A stretch of 7,883 nt of DNA from Pseudomonadota bacterium. Lineage in GTDB: Bacteria; Pseudomonadota; Gammaproteobacteria; Burkholderiales; Burkholderiaceae. The DNA lies in contig JAJYBQ010000115.1 in NCBI GenBank assembly GCA_021778935.1, positions 1 to 7,883 on the forward strand. The letters run 5' to 3'. The position numbers and the translations under genes were made by a program. A model generated the notes under the pieces. It saw only the letters and a program-made list of their open reading frames with translations. It was not told the DNA's origin and did no database searches. Shown in pieces: positions 1 through 6,089 of this stretch. Numbering within the stretch: position 1 is the stretch's first letter; each line of letters starts with the position of its first letter.

Positions 1-1
1 G

Positions 2-187
2 CCGTATCCCCCCGGCATTCCGTTGCTGATTCCGGGCGAGCGCGTCAACGCCAAGATCGTGCATTACCTGCAGTTCGCGCGCGAATTCAACGCCAGTTTC
101 CCGGGATTCGAAACCGACATCCACGGGCTGGTGAAGCTCGAACGGGACGGCAAGATCGAGTATTGTCTCGACTGCGTGCGGGAATGA
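2..187 (+). CDS. Orn/Lys/Arg decarboxylase, C-terminal fragment
   Basis: Only the last 61 codons are in the window; the 5' part lies upstream. Frame 2 is open from the first base to a TGA at 185-187. The fragment begins PYPPGIPLLIPGERVN, the hallmark C-terminal motif of the bacterial PLP-dependent Orn/Lys/Arg decarboxylases. It continues with HYLQFAREFN, FPGFETDIHGL and a final YCLDCVRE, as in the long (roughly 700-750 residue) proteobacterial enzymes. These enzymes decarboxylate a basic amino acid to a polyamine or polyamine precursor in the cytoplasm, either for biosynthesis or for proton-consuming acid resistance. The PLP lysine and the substrate-specificity residues are outside the window, so I cannot choose between ornithine, lysine and arginine. 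The next gene downstream is the DUF3014 protein, 88 nt away on the same strand. Confidence 0.88.
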   Translation, partial: PYPPGIPLLIPGERVNAKIVHYLQFAREFNASFPGFETDIHGLVKLERDGKIEYCLDCVRE

Positions 188-205
188 AAACGATGAAATC
201 GAATG

Positions 206-250
206 CGGAACTTGGCGTCAGGCCAAGCCAAGCGCACGGCGGCAGTTCCG
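206..250 (+). other. Stem-loop region after the decarboxylase stop
   Basis: CGGAACT at 206-212 is the exact inverse complement of AGTTCCG at 244-250. Nested inside, CTTGGC at 211-216 can pair with GCCAAG at 222-227 or with a second GCCAAG at 227-232, so the alternatives are mutually exclusive. No T-run follows, so this is not a standard intrinsic terminator. It may be a weak processing or attenuation structure between the decarboxylase and DUF3014 genes, or chance in GC-rich DNA. Confidence 0.35.
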
Positions 251-275
251 ACATTTGAACGGCACAGGGGGTGCT

Positions 276-1103
276 ATGGACGAACCTCGTGAGGGATTGA
301 ACCCGGTTGCCATCGGCGCTGCCGTCGTGGTCGCGGCGGTTGCGGTCGTTGGCGGCTATTACTGGCTTCATCATCGCGCCGCTCCGCCGGCCGCGCCGGT
401 GGTCGCCGCCCCGCCGACGCCGGTTGCCCCGCCGGTGCCGACGCCGGTCACGCCGGCGCCCGCTCCCGCGGCAGTGCCGCAGGCGATCGTGGTGGCGCCG
501 CCCACGGGCCAGCCGCGGATCACGCTCGACCGCAGCGACCGGCCCTTTCTCGACGCACTCCAGGGGATCGCGGGCTGGCGCGCGTCGATTCTGCATCTGC
601 TGATCCCCCATGACTTGATTCGGCATCTCGTTGCCACGGTCGATGCGCTGGGGCGTGACAAGGTAGCCCTGCGGGTGATGCCGACCAAGCCGGTTCCGGG
701 GCAGTTCGAGGTCACTGCCACGGCAAGCCAGACGTGGATCGCCGCGGCCAACGCGGCACGATACAAACCCTATGTCGCTGCACTGACCTCGTTCAATGCG
801 GCGCAGTCGGCCCAGGTCTACCAGCGGTTTGCCTACCTCTTCCAGGAGGCATACCGCAATCTCGGCTATCCCGATCGGCGCTTCCAGGACCGCCTGGTGC
901 AGGTGCTCGGAGAAATGATCGACGCCCCGGAGCCGAAACCGCCGGTGGCAGTCCAGACGAGCAGCGCGATGTTCCGGTACGCCGACCCGGACCTCGAGGC
1001 GCTCACCGCCGGCCAGAAGATCCTGATCCGCATGGGGCCGGAGAACGAGCGGGCGGTGAAGAAGTGGCTGCGCGGGTTTCGCGCCGCGGTGGTCGCGAAG
1101 TAG
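276..1103 (+). CDS. Membrane-anchored DUF3014 family protein
   Basis: This is a 275-residue protein of unknown function. A short charged N-terminus (MDEPREG) is followed by one hydrophobic helix at about residues 11-31 that ends in GGYYWL. A Pro/Ala/Val-rich linker runs from about 35 to 78 (repeated PTPV), and a globular domain follows from about 80. The domain carries the features I associate with DUF3014: LDRSDRPFLDAL near 84-94, W101, a central RYKPYV segment at 162-167, and YQRFAYLFQEAYRNLGYPD at 182-200 followed by FQDRLVQVL. The likely topology is cytoplasmic N-terminus, one membrane span, a spacer and a periplasmic domain. I chose the ATG at 276 because AGGGGG (266-271) sits just upstream. 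An in-frame TTG at 255 would add seven residues but has no good ribosome site. It lies between an amino-acid decarboxylase and a two-component pair on the same strand. No catalytic motif is visible. Confidence 0.85.
   Translation: MDEPREGLNPVAIGAAVVVAAVAVVGGYYWLHHRAAPPAAPVVAAPPTPVAPPVPTPVTPAPAPAAVPQAIVVAPPTGQPRITLDRSDRPFLDALQGIAGWRASILHLLIPHDLIRHLVATVDALGRDKVALRVMPTKPVPGQFEVTATASQTWIAAANAARYKPYVAALTSFNAAQSAQVYQRFAYLFQEAYRNLGYPDRRFQDRLVQVLGEMIDAPEPKPPVAVQTSSAMFRYADPDLEALTAGQKILIRMGPENERAVKKWLRGFRAAVVAK
413..448 (+). repeat. Direct repeat encoding the Pro-rich linker
   Basis: GCCGACGCCGGT occurs at 413-424 and again at 437-448, a 24-bp (8-codon) period. It encodes two PTPV units in the linker between membrane helix and DUF3014 domain. 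Such a repeat could vary in copy number by slippage without changing frame; that is inference. Confidence 0.6.
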
Positions 1104-1146
1104 GCGGAGGGCGGGACGACGACCGGGGCCCGTTCATCGCCGATTC

Positions 1147-1151
1147 AGGAG
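1147..1151 (+). promoter_or_regulatory. Ribosome binding site deciding the response-regulator start
   Basis: AGGAG lies 9 nt before the ATG at 1161. The canonical-looking start (MKILLLEDD, ATG at 1182) has no Shine-Dalgarno-like sequence within reach, so this site argues for the longer product. Confidence 0.55.
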
Positions 1152-1160
1152 CCGCGCGCG

Positions 1161-1826
1161 ATGTCATGGCACGATGCGCCCATGAAAATCCTGCTCTTGG
1201 AAGACGACATCGACCTTGGCCAGGCGGTCAACGACCATCTCGAGGCAGCGGGGCACGAGGTGCACTGGTGCAAGCTCGTGGCCCAGGCGCGGCGCGTGGT
1301 CGACCCCGATTTGGCCCTGCTGGATCTCAATCTGCCGGATGGCGACGGCCTTTCGCTGTTGCGCGAGTGGCGCGCGGCGGGCAACCGCCGGCCGGTGATC
1401 GTGCTCACTGCGCGCGATCAGGTGAGCGATCGCATCCGGGGCCTGCAGGCCGGCGCCGACGACTACCTGGTCAAGCCGTTCGACCTCGATGAACTGCTGG
1501 CGCGGATCTCCGCGGTGACGCGGCGCACGGCGCCGCCTTCGCAACTGAAGATCGGCGGGATTGCGATCGACCTCAACTCGCGTTCCGCGCGCCGGGGATC
1601 GGAGCGCGTGGAATTCACGGCGATGGAGTGGAGCGTGCTGTCTTTGCTCGCGCGACACCCCGGGCGGATCTACAGCCGTACCGAGATCGAAACCCATCTC
1701 GCCGATGAAGGCATGGGCGATGCGGACAGCAACTCCCTTGAAGTAATCGTGAGCCGGCTGCGCAAGAAGCTCGGACCCTTGGCCATCAGCACCCACCGCG
1801 GCCTTGGTTATCGACTCGATGTCTGA
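1161..1826 (+). CDS. OmpR/PhoB-family response regulator
   Basis: This is a 221-residue DNA-binding response regulator, or 214 residues if translation begins at the in-frame ATG at 1182. Numbering from that inner Met, the receiver domain has the acidic pair D8/D9 (LLLEDD), phosphoacceptor D48 (LALLDLNLPDGDG), switch T76 (VIVLTARD) and K98 (YLVKPF). The C-terminal winged-helix domain runs from about 122 to the end, with FTAMEWSVLSLLARHPG, the recognition-helix region NSLEVIVSRLRKKL and the terminal wing ISTHRGLGYRLDV. All phosphorylation residues are present, so it should be a functional phosphate-dependent regulator of the QseB/TctD-like subgroup. Its stop codon overlaps the start of the histidine-kinase gene by 8 nt, which indicates coupled translation and a cognate pair. 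The 57-nt gap from DUF3014 allows co-transcription. Target genes cannot be read from the sequence. Confidence 0.95.
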   Translation: MSWHDAPMKILLLEDDIDLGQAVNDHLEAAGHEVHWCKLVAQARRVVDPDLALLDLNLPDGDGLSLLREWRAAGNRRPVIVLTARDQVSDRIRGLQAGADDYLVKPFDLDELLARISAVTRRTAPPSQLKIGGIAIDLNSRSARRGSERVEFTAMEWSVLSLLARHPGRIYSRTEIETHLADEGMGDADSNSLEVIVSRLRKKLGPLAISTHRGLGYRLDV

Positions 1827-3144
1827 GTCTCTGGGGTCGCTCGCGCAGGGGTGGAGCCTCGAGCAGCGGATTCGCCGCCGTCTGCTGGTAGCGTTTGCCT
1901 CCCTATGGGTGTTGAGTTCTGCGGTGGCCCTGTACGTGGTTGCGGACGAAACCGCGGAAGTCCTCGACAGTGCGTTGCAGGAGGTCGGTCAGCGCCTGTT
2001 GGTATTGCCCGAGACGGCCTTGCGGGATGGGGAGCAGGACGCCCTGTTCATGGCGATCGGGACGCACGAAGAGTCGGTGGTCTACCAGGTGTACGGGCCG
2101 ACGGGGGCCATGGACCTGCACTCGCACCAGGCCCCTGCGACGCCGTTGGACCCCGATGCGCGCGACGGCCTCCGCGATGTGCACGGATGGCATGTGCTGA
2201 CGCTCAACCGCAGCGACGGCAAGCGGCGCATCCAGGTGGCGGAAACGCGCAAGCATCGGGTCGAACTCTTCAGCCGGATTCTTTTCTGGCTGGTCGGCAG
2301 CCTGGCGTTCGTGCTGCCGCTGGCATCGGTTGCGCTCGCAGTCATTTTGCGCCAGGGTTTCCATGCGCTGGCACCGGCGCATGCCGAATTGTCGGGGCGG
2401 TCCGCAGACGATCGCCGGCCGCTATCCACCGAGGGCGCACCGGATGAACTGCAGCCCTGGCTGGCCAGCGTCAACGGCCTGATTGCACGGGTCGGCAGCC
2501 TGGTCGATATGGAGCGCATCGCGGCGGCGGAAACCGCGCACGAACTGCGCACACCGCTCGCTGCGGCACGGGCGCAAGCCCAGCGCCTGCTCGACGTCAC
2601 GACCGAAGAAACGGCGCGCCGCCATGCGGAGGCCTTGGTGCGCCAACTCGATCGCCTGACGCGCGTCGCGACCCGCCTGTTGCAGGTTGCACGCATCGAG
2701 TCGGGTGCGACGCTGCGCCGGGAGCCGGTCGATCTCGTCGTGGTGACGAGGCTGGTGGTCGAGGAATTTCCGGAGGCCCTCGGCAGCGAGCGCTTGCGCA
2801 TCGAAGTAAGCGGCCATCCCGCGGAGGTCACCGGCGACATCGACGCGATCGCGGTCGCGCTGCGCAATTTGATCGAGAACGCGCTCAAGCACGGCGGCAA
2901 GGATGCCTGGGTGACGGTGCTGGTGGAGGATGGCGCGATCTATGTGGTCGACGACGGCCCGGGCGTGCCGGCGGAGATGCTGGGCAAGTTGGTGCGCCCG
3001 TTCGAACGCGGGATCACCGCGGCTGCAGGGTCGGGCCTGGGCCTGGCGATCACCAACGCCATTGCGAGGCAGGGTGGGGCGCTCCTCGAGTTGCGGTCGC
3101 CGATCGTCGGCAACCGGGGGTTCGCGGCGATCCTGCGGTTTTGA
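1819..3144 (+). CDS. Sensor histidine kinase, QseC/TctE-like
   Basis: This is a 441-residue inner-membrane sensor kinase. TM1 lies at about 20-42, a periplasmic domain of about 110 residues follows (resembling the 2CSK_N sensor domain of QseC/TctE kinases), and TM2 is at about 153-178. A linker with the family motif DELQPWLASVNGLIARV (209-225) leads to the H-box ETAHELRTPLAAARAQ with phosphorylated H241. The ATPase domain has the N-box RNLIENALKHG (N354), G1 DDGPG (378-382), F-box RPFERG (393-398) and G2 GSGLGLAI (404-411). Every catalytic box is intact. I chose the ATG at 1819, which overlaps the response-regulator stop by 8 nt. An in-frame TTG at 1804 would add five residues and is less likely. 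The ligand is unknown. QseC, TctE and PmrB relatives sense catecholamine, carboxylate or metal/peptide signals, but the periplasmic sequence here does not settle it. Confidence 0.95.
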   Translation: MSESLGSLAQGWSLEQRIRRRLLVAFASLWVLSSAVALYVVADETAEVLDSALQEVGQRLLVLPETALRDGEQDALFMAIGTHEESVVYQVYGPTGAMDLHSHQAPATPLDPDARDGLRDVHGWHVLTLNRSDGKRRIQVAETRKHRVELFSRILFWLVGSLAFVLPLASVALAVILRQGFHALAPAHAELSGRSADDRRPLSTEGAPDELQPWLASVNGLIARVGSLVDMERIAAAETAHELRTPLAAARAQAQRLLDVTTEETARRHAEALVRQLDRLTRVATRLLQVARIESGATLRREPVDLVVVTRLVVEEFPEALGSERLRIEVSGHPAEVTGDIDAIAVALRNLIENALKHGGKDAWVTVLVEDGAIYVVDDGPGVPAEMLGKLVRPFERGITAAAGSGLGLAITNAIARQGGALLELRSPIVGNRGFAAILRF

Positions 3145-3179
3145 CCGGACGGGCGCAGATCGGAAAGGTTCCCCGGGCC

Positions 3180-3196
3180 GCGCCCGCCGCGGGCGC
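3180..3196. terminator. GC hairpin between convergent genes
   Basis: GCGCCCG (3180-3186) and CGGGCGC (3190-3196) form a perfect 7-bp stem with a 3-nt loop. It lies in the 51-nt gap between the kinase stop (3144) and the glycine-zipper stop, touching the latter. Its place at a convergent junction suggests a bidirectional end signal. Neither side has a T-run, so it may only assist Rho-dependent termination or protect 3' ends. Confidence 0.4.
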
Positions 3197-3777
3197 TACC
3201 GCAGCGGCATGATCGTGTTGCCGGCGACCCGCACCCGGGTTCCGGCGCCGAACGGCGGCGGCGTGCTGCCGCGGATGGTGCGTCCGCGGCCGTCGTCCAT
3301 GTGGATGTCGATCAGGTATTCGGTTTTTTCATGAACGCGCTTTTCAACGGTGTTGCCGGCAAGCGCGCCGCCCAGTGCGCCGACGACGGTCATGGCCGTC
3401 CGACCGTTGCCTTCTCCCATCTGGTTGCCCAGTACGCCGCCAAGCAGGCCGCCGGCGACGGCTCCCAGCCCGGTATCGTGACCGGCCGCTTGAATCGTGC
3501 GGATCCCGACCACGACGCCGCAGTCGCGGCAGGTTGTCGGTGCCGCCGAGGGCGCATAGCCGGGTGCGCTGCGGGTGTGTTCCCCGGGCAAGGGCGGCGG
3601 GGGCGGATAGCCCACCCCGACCGCGGCGGCCGGGGCGGAACCGGGGTGCCGGATGCCCGGCACCATGTACACGACGGCCGCTCCCACGCTGACTGCAACG
3701 ACGGCAATCGCGGCAACGGCGATCAGGGGACGGAGGGGGGTCCGGGCGTTCAAATCCGGGCTGCTGGGCTGGTTCAC
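3196..3777 (-). CDS. Glycine-zipper 2TM protein with N-terminal anchor
   Basis: This is a 193-residue envelope protein of the glycine-zipper 2TM (Rick_17kDa_Anti/SlyB-like) group. A hydrophobic segment at about 17-39 has no lipobox cysteine, so it looks like a membrane anchor or uncleaved signal. A Pro-rich stretch follows at about 57-64. A C83-RD-C86 pair then leads directly into GVVVGIRTIQ. The double glycine zipper is at about 103-141 (GLGAVAGGLLGGVLG and VVGALGGALAG) and ends NTVEKR. A short C-terminal beta-type domain (TEYLIDIHMDDGRGRTI, GAGTRVRV) closes the protein. Relatives affect outer-membrane integrity or stress tolerance, but their biochemical role is unclear. The start is the GTG at 3777, the first possible start after an in-frame TAG, with AGAAGAG just upstream. 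It stands 258 nt from the transporter gene upstream, so it probably has its own promoter. Confidence 0.85.
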   Translation of the reverse strand: MNQPSSPDLNARTPLRPLIAVAAIAVVAVSVGAAVVYMVPGIRHPGSAPAAAVGVGYPPPPPLPGEHTRSAPGYAPSAAPTTCRDCGVVVGIRTIQAAGHDTGLGAVAGGLLGGVLGNQMGEGNGRTAMTVVGALGGALAGNTVEKRVHEKTEYLIDIHMDDGRGRTIRGSTPPPFGAGTRVRVAGNTIMPLR

Positions 3778-4035
3778 GGCGACTCTTCTGCGATCTCGAT
3801 GCGGACGACCCTCCTATGTTGCGATGTTTCTCGCGCTTCGGAAAGAGCACCCGGATCCCGAAATGTCGGTAGCCCGAACGTGCTGCCTTGCGCCGCAGGG
3901 CACCGAATGCGGGAGGATCGCCGTTGGACAGGCCGAAACTGGAAGAACTGCTGGCGCGCGCGGCTCGCGGCCGGGTTTGTGCACTGCCAGCGCGCGCACC
4001 GCGTCGGGAGCGAGTGGCTTCGGCAACTGCTGCGG
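3778..4035. other. 258-nt gap upstream of the glycine-zipper gene
   Basis: This region separates the transporter stop (4036) from the glycine-zipper start (3777), both on the minus strand. It probably holds the transporter's 3' end and the glycine-zipper promoter, but I find no convincing -35/-10 pair. It contains a strong SD-like TAGGAGGG on the minus strand (3816-3809) not followed by a normal start. On the plus strand, a GGGAGG (3911-3916) precedes a TTG that opens a 55-codon frame (3924-4091), which overlaps the transporter's 3' end in antisense. I do not call either as a gene. Confidence 0.5.
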
Positions 4036-4911
4036 CTACGTGGCGCTCCGGCGCACCAGGCTTCGTCCGGACGGCCAGGCGGCGAGGGTGACGGCGCTGA
4101 TCACCGCGGTGCCGCCGGCAATCTGCGTCAGCGTCGGCGCGTGTCCTTCGAGGACGGAGAACGCCATGGAACTCACCGGCACGACGTTCATGAACAGAGC
4201 TGTGCGCGCGGCGCCCAGGCGGGCGATCCCGGCATTCCAGAAGAGGTAGGACAGGACGGTGCCGCCCAGGCTCATCGCCATGAGGGAGACGAACGCTTCC
4301 GCGTGCGGGACGGCGACGCGCGCGTGCGCCAGCGCGGCGGCCGCGCTCAATGCCAGCCCGCCCGCGAGCATGACCGCCGCGGTGTTGGCAAAACCATCCA
4401 CGCCGCGCGGCATCATCCTGCCGGTCAGCACGTTGTAGACCGCCCAGCAAAGGCTGGCGGCGAGCATCAGGATGTCGCCGAACGCAATATGTACACGGGC
4501 GCCGCCGCCCAACACCACGAAGGCGACGCCCCCCAGGGCGATCGGCAGCGCGAGGAGCTGACGGACGCCCAGCCGGTCGCCCGACACGAAATACGCCAGG
4601 GTCGCGGTCAACAGCGGGCTCGTCGCCATGATCAGCGCGCCGTTGACGGGGGAGGTCCACTCCATGCCGAAGAAGAACAAGGCGTTGAATCCGGCCACGC
4701 CGACCGCTCCCAGGATGACGTAGGCGCCCCCGTGGCGCAGAATCGGCACGGGCGTTCTTCGAACGGCGCACAGCGCGAGCATCACCGCTGCCGCGATGTC
4801 GAACCGCGCGGCAGCGGCGACCAGGGCGTGTTCGTCCGCCAGGACGTGCTTCGAAAGGTTGAAGTTCGCGCCCCAGAGAATGGTCGCCACCGCGAGCAGG
4901 GCGTAGGTCAC
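4036..4911 (-). CDS. EamA/DMT-superfamily transporter
   Basis: This is a 291-residue inner-membrane protein with two tandem EamA repeats (about 3-135 and 144-277) and about ten predicted transmembrane helices, the normal length for drug/metabolite transporters. Family signatures include the N-terminal ILWGANFNLSK, the end of repeat one (TSPLLTATLAYFVSGDRLGVRQ followed by GGVAFVVLGGG), and in repeat two DILMLAASLCWAVYNVLTGR and SYLFWNAGIARLGAARTALFMNVVPV. Such proteins usually export amino acids or metabolites, but substrate cannot be read from sequence. The start is taken as the GTG at 4911, since the open frame further upstream runs back into the preceding gene and has no family similarity. 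The ribosome site is weak (GAAAGA). It lies 37 nt after the YncE-like gene, so the two are probably co-transcribed. Confidence 0.93.
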   Translation of the reverse strand: MTYALLAVATILWGANFNLSKHVLADEHALVAAAARFDIAAAVMLALCAVRRTPVPILRHGGAYVILGAVGVAGFNALFFFGMEWTSPVNGALIMATSPLLTATLAYFVSGDRLGVRQLLALPIALGGVAFVVLGGGARVHIAFGDILMLAASLCWAVYNVLTGRMMPRGVDGFANTAAVMLAGGLALSAAAALAHARVAVPHAEAFVSLMAMSLGGTVLSYLFWNAGIARLGAARTALFMNVVPVSSMAFSVLEGHAPTLTQIAGGTAVISAVTLAAWPSGRSLVRRSAT

Positions 4912-4948
4912 ACGGCGTCTTTCGGATGGGCTCGATGCGGAGCCCGGA

Positions 4949-5965
4949 TTATCGCACCCCCCCGCCGACGACTTTGGTGATGCGCAGCATCGGCCGACCG
5001 CCGAGATTCCGGATCGGGAAGTAGGCCAGGTGCGTGTCCGGATCCACGGCGACGGCATGGGCATCGGGCGCAAGGCGGCCCGCGCCCAACATCTGCAGGC
5101 GACCGGCCCGCAGCGCCATCAGGGATACCGTCCCCGATTCCGAGGCCACGTACAGCCGGTTCTCCCGCGGGTCGAAGGCGAGCACGTCGGGGTCGTGGCC
5201 GATCGGCAGGGTCTGCGTGATCCGCCGTGTCCGCAGGTCCAACACCAGCAGCCGGTCGCTGCCGGCGCAGGCGATGAATGCCCGGCGCGATCGCGGCTCG
5301 ATGAGCAGGCCGTGGTTGTCGTCCGCGCCGGGCAGGCGGATGCGACGGACGATACGGTCGGTTGCCGGATCGATCTCGACCAGTTGCCCCCGCGTCTGCA
5401 CGTTGACGAAAACGTGGCCGGATGCCGGGTCGTATTCGCTGTTGCCGACTTCCCCGCCCAGCGCAATGGTCGCGATGCGCCGATTCGTGCGCACGTCGAT
5501 CACGGTCTCGGTCCTGCCGAATTCGTCCGACACGTAGAGCCGCTCGACCCCGGGTGCATATGCCATGCCGTCCGGATGGATGCCGACCGGCACCCGCGCC
5601 ACTTCGGTCAGGCGTGTTTCGTCGATCGCCACGACCTCGTTGGTGCCCGTCGCGCTGGCGTAGACGCGGTCGAGTTGCGGAATCGCCAGCACACCGTGGA
5701 CCTGGCGGATGTTGCGGACCACACCGACGGTCTTCCGGGTTCTCGTGTCGAACGCCAGCACCTCGTCCTGCCCGAGGTGCGCCAGGAACAGCCGATGCCG
5801 CTCCGGATCATCGCTCGCATAGTCGAAGCGGGTGGTGTTCCCCGGCAGGGGGACGTCCGCGACGACCTTCCACGGCAGGCCCGCCCCTGCGATGGCCGGT
5901 TGCGCTACGACGCATCCCGTCGCGAGGAGCGCGGTCAGTGCCGCGCGTGCCCGTTTCCAACCCAT
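4949..5965 (-). CDS. YncE-like YVTN beta-propeller, exported
   Basis: This is a 338-residue secreted protein. The N-terminal signal (positive MGWKRAR, hydrophobic 8-20) leads to a likely cleavage near AQPAIA-GAG. The mature part is built of repeated beta-propeller blades of the YncE/YVTN type: RLFLAHLGQDEVLAFDTRTRKTV, RVYASATGTNEVVAIDE, RLYVSDEFGRTETVIDVRTNR, HVFVNVQTRGQLVEIDPATD, AFIACAGSDRLLVLDLRTR, LYVASESGTVSLMAL and a closing YFPIRNLGG. About seven blades fit a closed propeller. No catalytic residues are evident; relatives are periplasmic scaffolds or ligand binders. ATGC at 15-18 faintly resembles a lipobox, but -3 is Ala, so I favour signal peptidase I. I preferred the ATG at 5965 over 5971 because GGGAG (5973-5977) is 7 nt from the former and only 1 nt from the latter. 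The gene downstream is the EamA transporter. Confidence 0.9.
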   Translation of the reverse strand: MGWKRARAALTALLATGCVVAQPAIAGAGLPWKVVADVPLPGNTTRFDYASDDPERHRLFLAHLGQDEVLAFDTRTRKTVGVVRNIRQVHGVLAIPQLDRVYASATGTNEVVAIDETRLTEVARVPVGIHPDGMAYAPGVERLYVSDEFGRTETVIDVRTNRRIATIALGGEVGNSEYDPASGHVFVNVQTRGQLVEIDPATDRIVRRIRLPGADDNHGLLIEPRSRRAFIACAGSDRLLVLDLRTRRITQTLPIGHDPDVLAFDPRENRLYVASESGTVSLMALRAGRLQMLGAGRLAPDAHAVAVDPDTHLAYFPIRNLGGRPMLRITKVVGGGVR

Positions 5966-5972
5966 CCGCATT

Positions 5973-5977
5973 CTCCC
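5973..5977 (-). promoter_or_regulatory. Ribosome binding site of the YncE-like gene
   Basis: GGGAG on the minus strand lies 7 nt before the ATG at 5965 and 1 nt before the ATG at 5971. It therefore selects the inner start and removes two residues from the longest open frame. Confidence 0.6.
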
Positions 5978-5999
5978 GGTCCTGTTTCGCGCAGGCGTC

Positions 6000-6016
6000 C
6001 GCGCGATTCTCGCGCG
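6000..6016. other. Perfect hairpin 1 upstream of the YncE-like gene
   Basis: CGCGCGA (6000-6006) and TCGCGCG (6010-6016) are exact inverse complements around a TTC loop. The hairpin sits 34-51 nt upstream of the start at 5965, within the likely leader. It could be an operator dyad or a leader stem. Confidence 0.5.
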
Positions 6017-6019
6017 CCG

Positions 6020-6039
6020 CCGTCACCGCCCCGTGACGG
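6020..6039. other. Perfect hairpin 2 upstream of the YncE-like gene
   Basis: CCGTCAC (6020-6026) and GTGACGG (6033-6039) are exact inverse complements with a 6-nt spacer. Its symmetric half-sites, 13 bp centre to centre, look as much like a dimeric regulator site as an RNA stem. Confidence 0.5.
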
Positions 6040-6053
6040 GAAGGTTGCATGCA

Positions 6054-6072
6054 GCCGGCGCCGCGCGCCGGC
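6054..6072 (-). terminator. GC hairpin after the DUF2501 gene
   Basis: GCCGGCG (6054-6060) and CGCCGGC (6066-6072) form a 7-bp perfect stem with a 5-nt loop, 18 nt past the DUF2501 stop on the minus strand. No T-run follows, only TGCATGCA (6046-6053, itself a palindrome), so intrinsic termination is uncertain. It is a reasonable 3'-end structure. Confidence 0.4.
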
Positions 6073-6089
6073 GGGACCGGCCGCGATCC

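Noticed and set aside
184..258. 24-codon frame starting in the ATGA overlap with the decarboxylase stop (MKTMKSNAEL...)
   Set aside because: The ATGA overlap is suggestive, but there is no adequate ribosome site for the first ATG, it is very short, and the region is better explained by the stem-loop at 206-250.
2082..2900. Minus-strand 272-codon frame antisense to the histidine kinase
   Set aside because: Ser/Arg-rich composition without family motifs; the kinase on the other strand has every catalytic box intact.
3924..4091. 55-codon plus-strand frame beginning at a TTG with GGGAGG seven bases upstream (LDRPKLEELLARAARG...)
   Set aside because: The ribosome site is good and the first residues look helical, but the start is TTG, the rest is Arg/Ala-rich low complexity, and it overlaps the transporter gene antisense for 56 nt. 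Not supported without homologs.
3344..4771. Minus-strand 475-codon frame overlapping the EamA and glycine-zipper genes in another frame
   Set aside because: Arg/Pro/Gly-rich, no domain features, and it conflicts with two well-supported genes on the same strand.
3301..4980. Very long plus-strand open frame (559 codons) antisense to the transporter and glycine-zipper genes
   Set aside because: It runs opposite two genes with clear family motifs, is made of low-complexity Arg/Gly/His-rich residues, and is the expected antisense shadow of GC-biased coding DNA.
4912..5073. Upstream extension of the EamA open frame to 5073
   Set aside because: It overlaps the 3' end of the YncE-like gene and has no transporter-like sequence; GTG at 4911 begins the family match.
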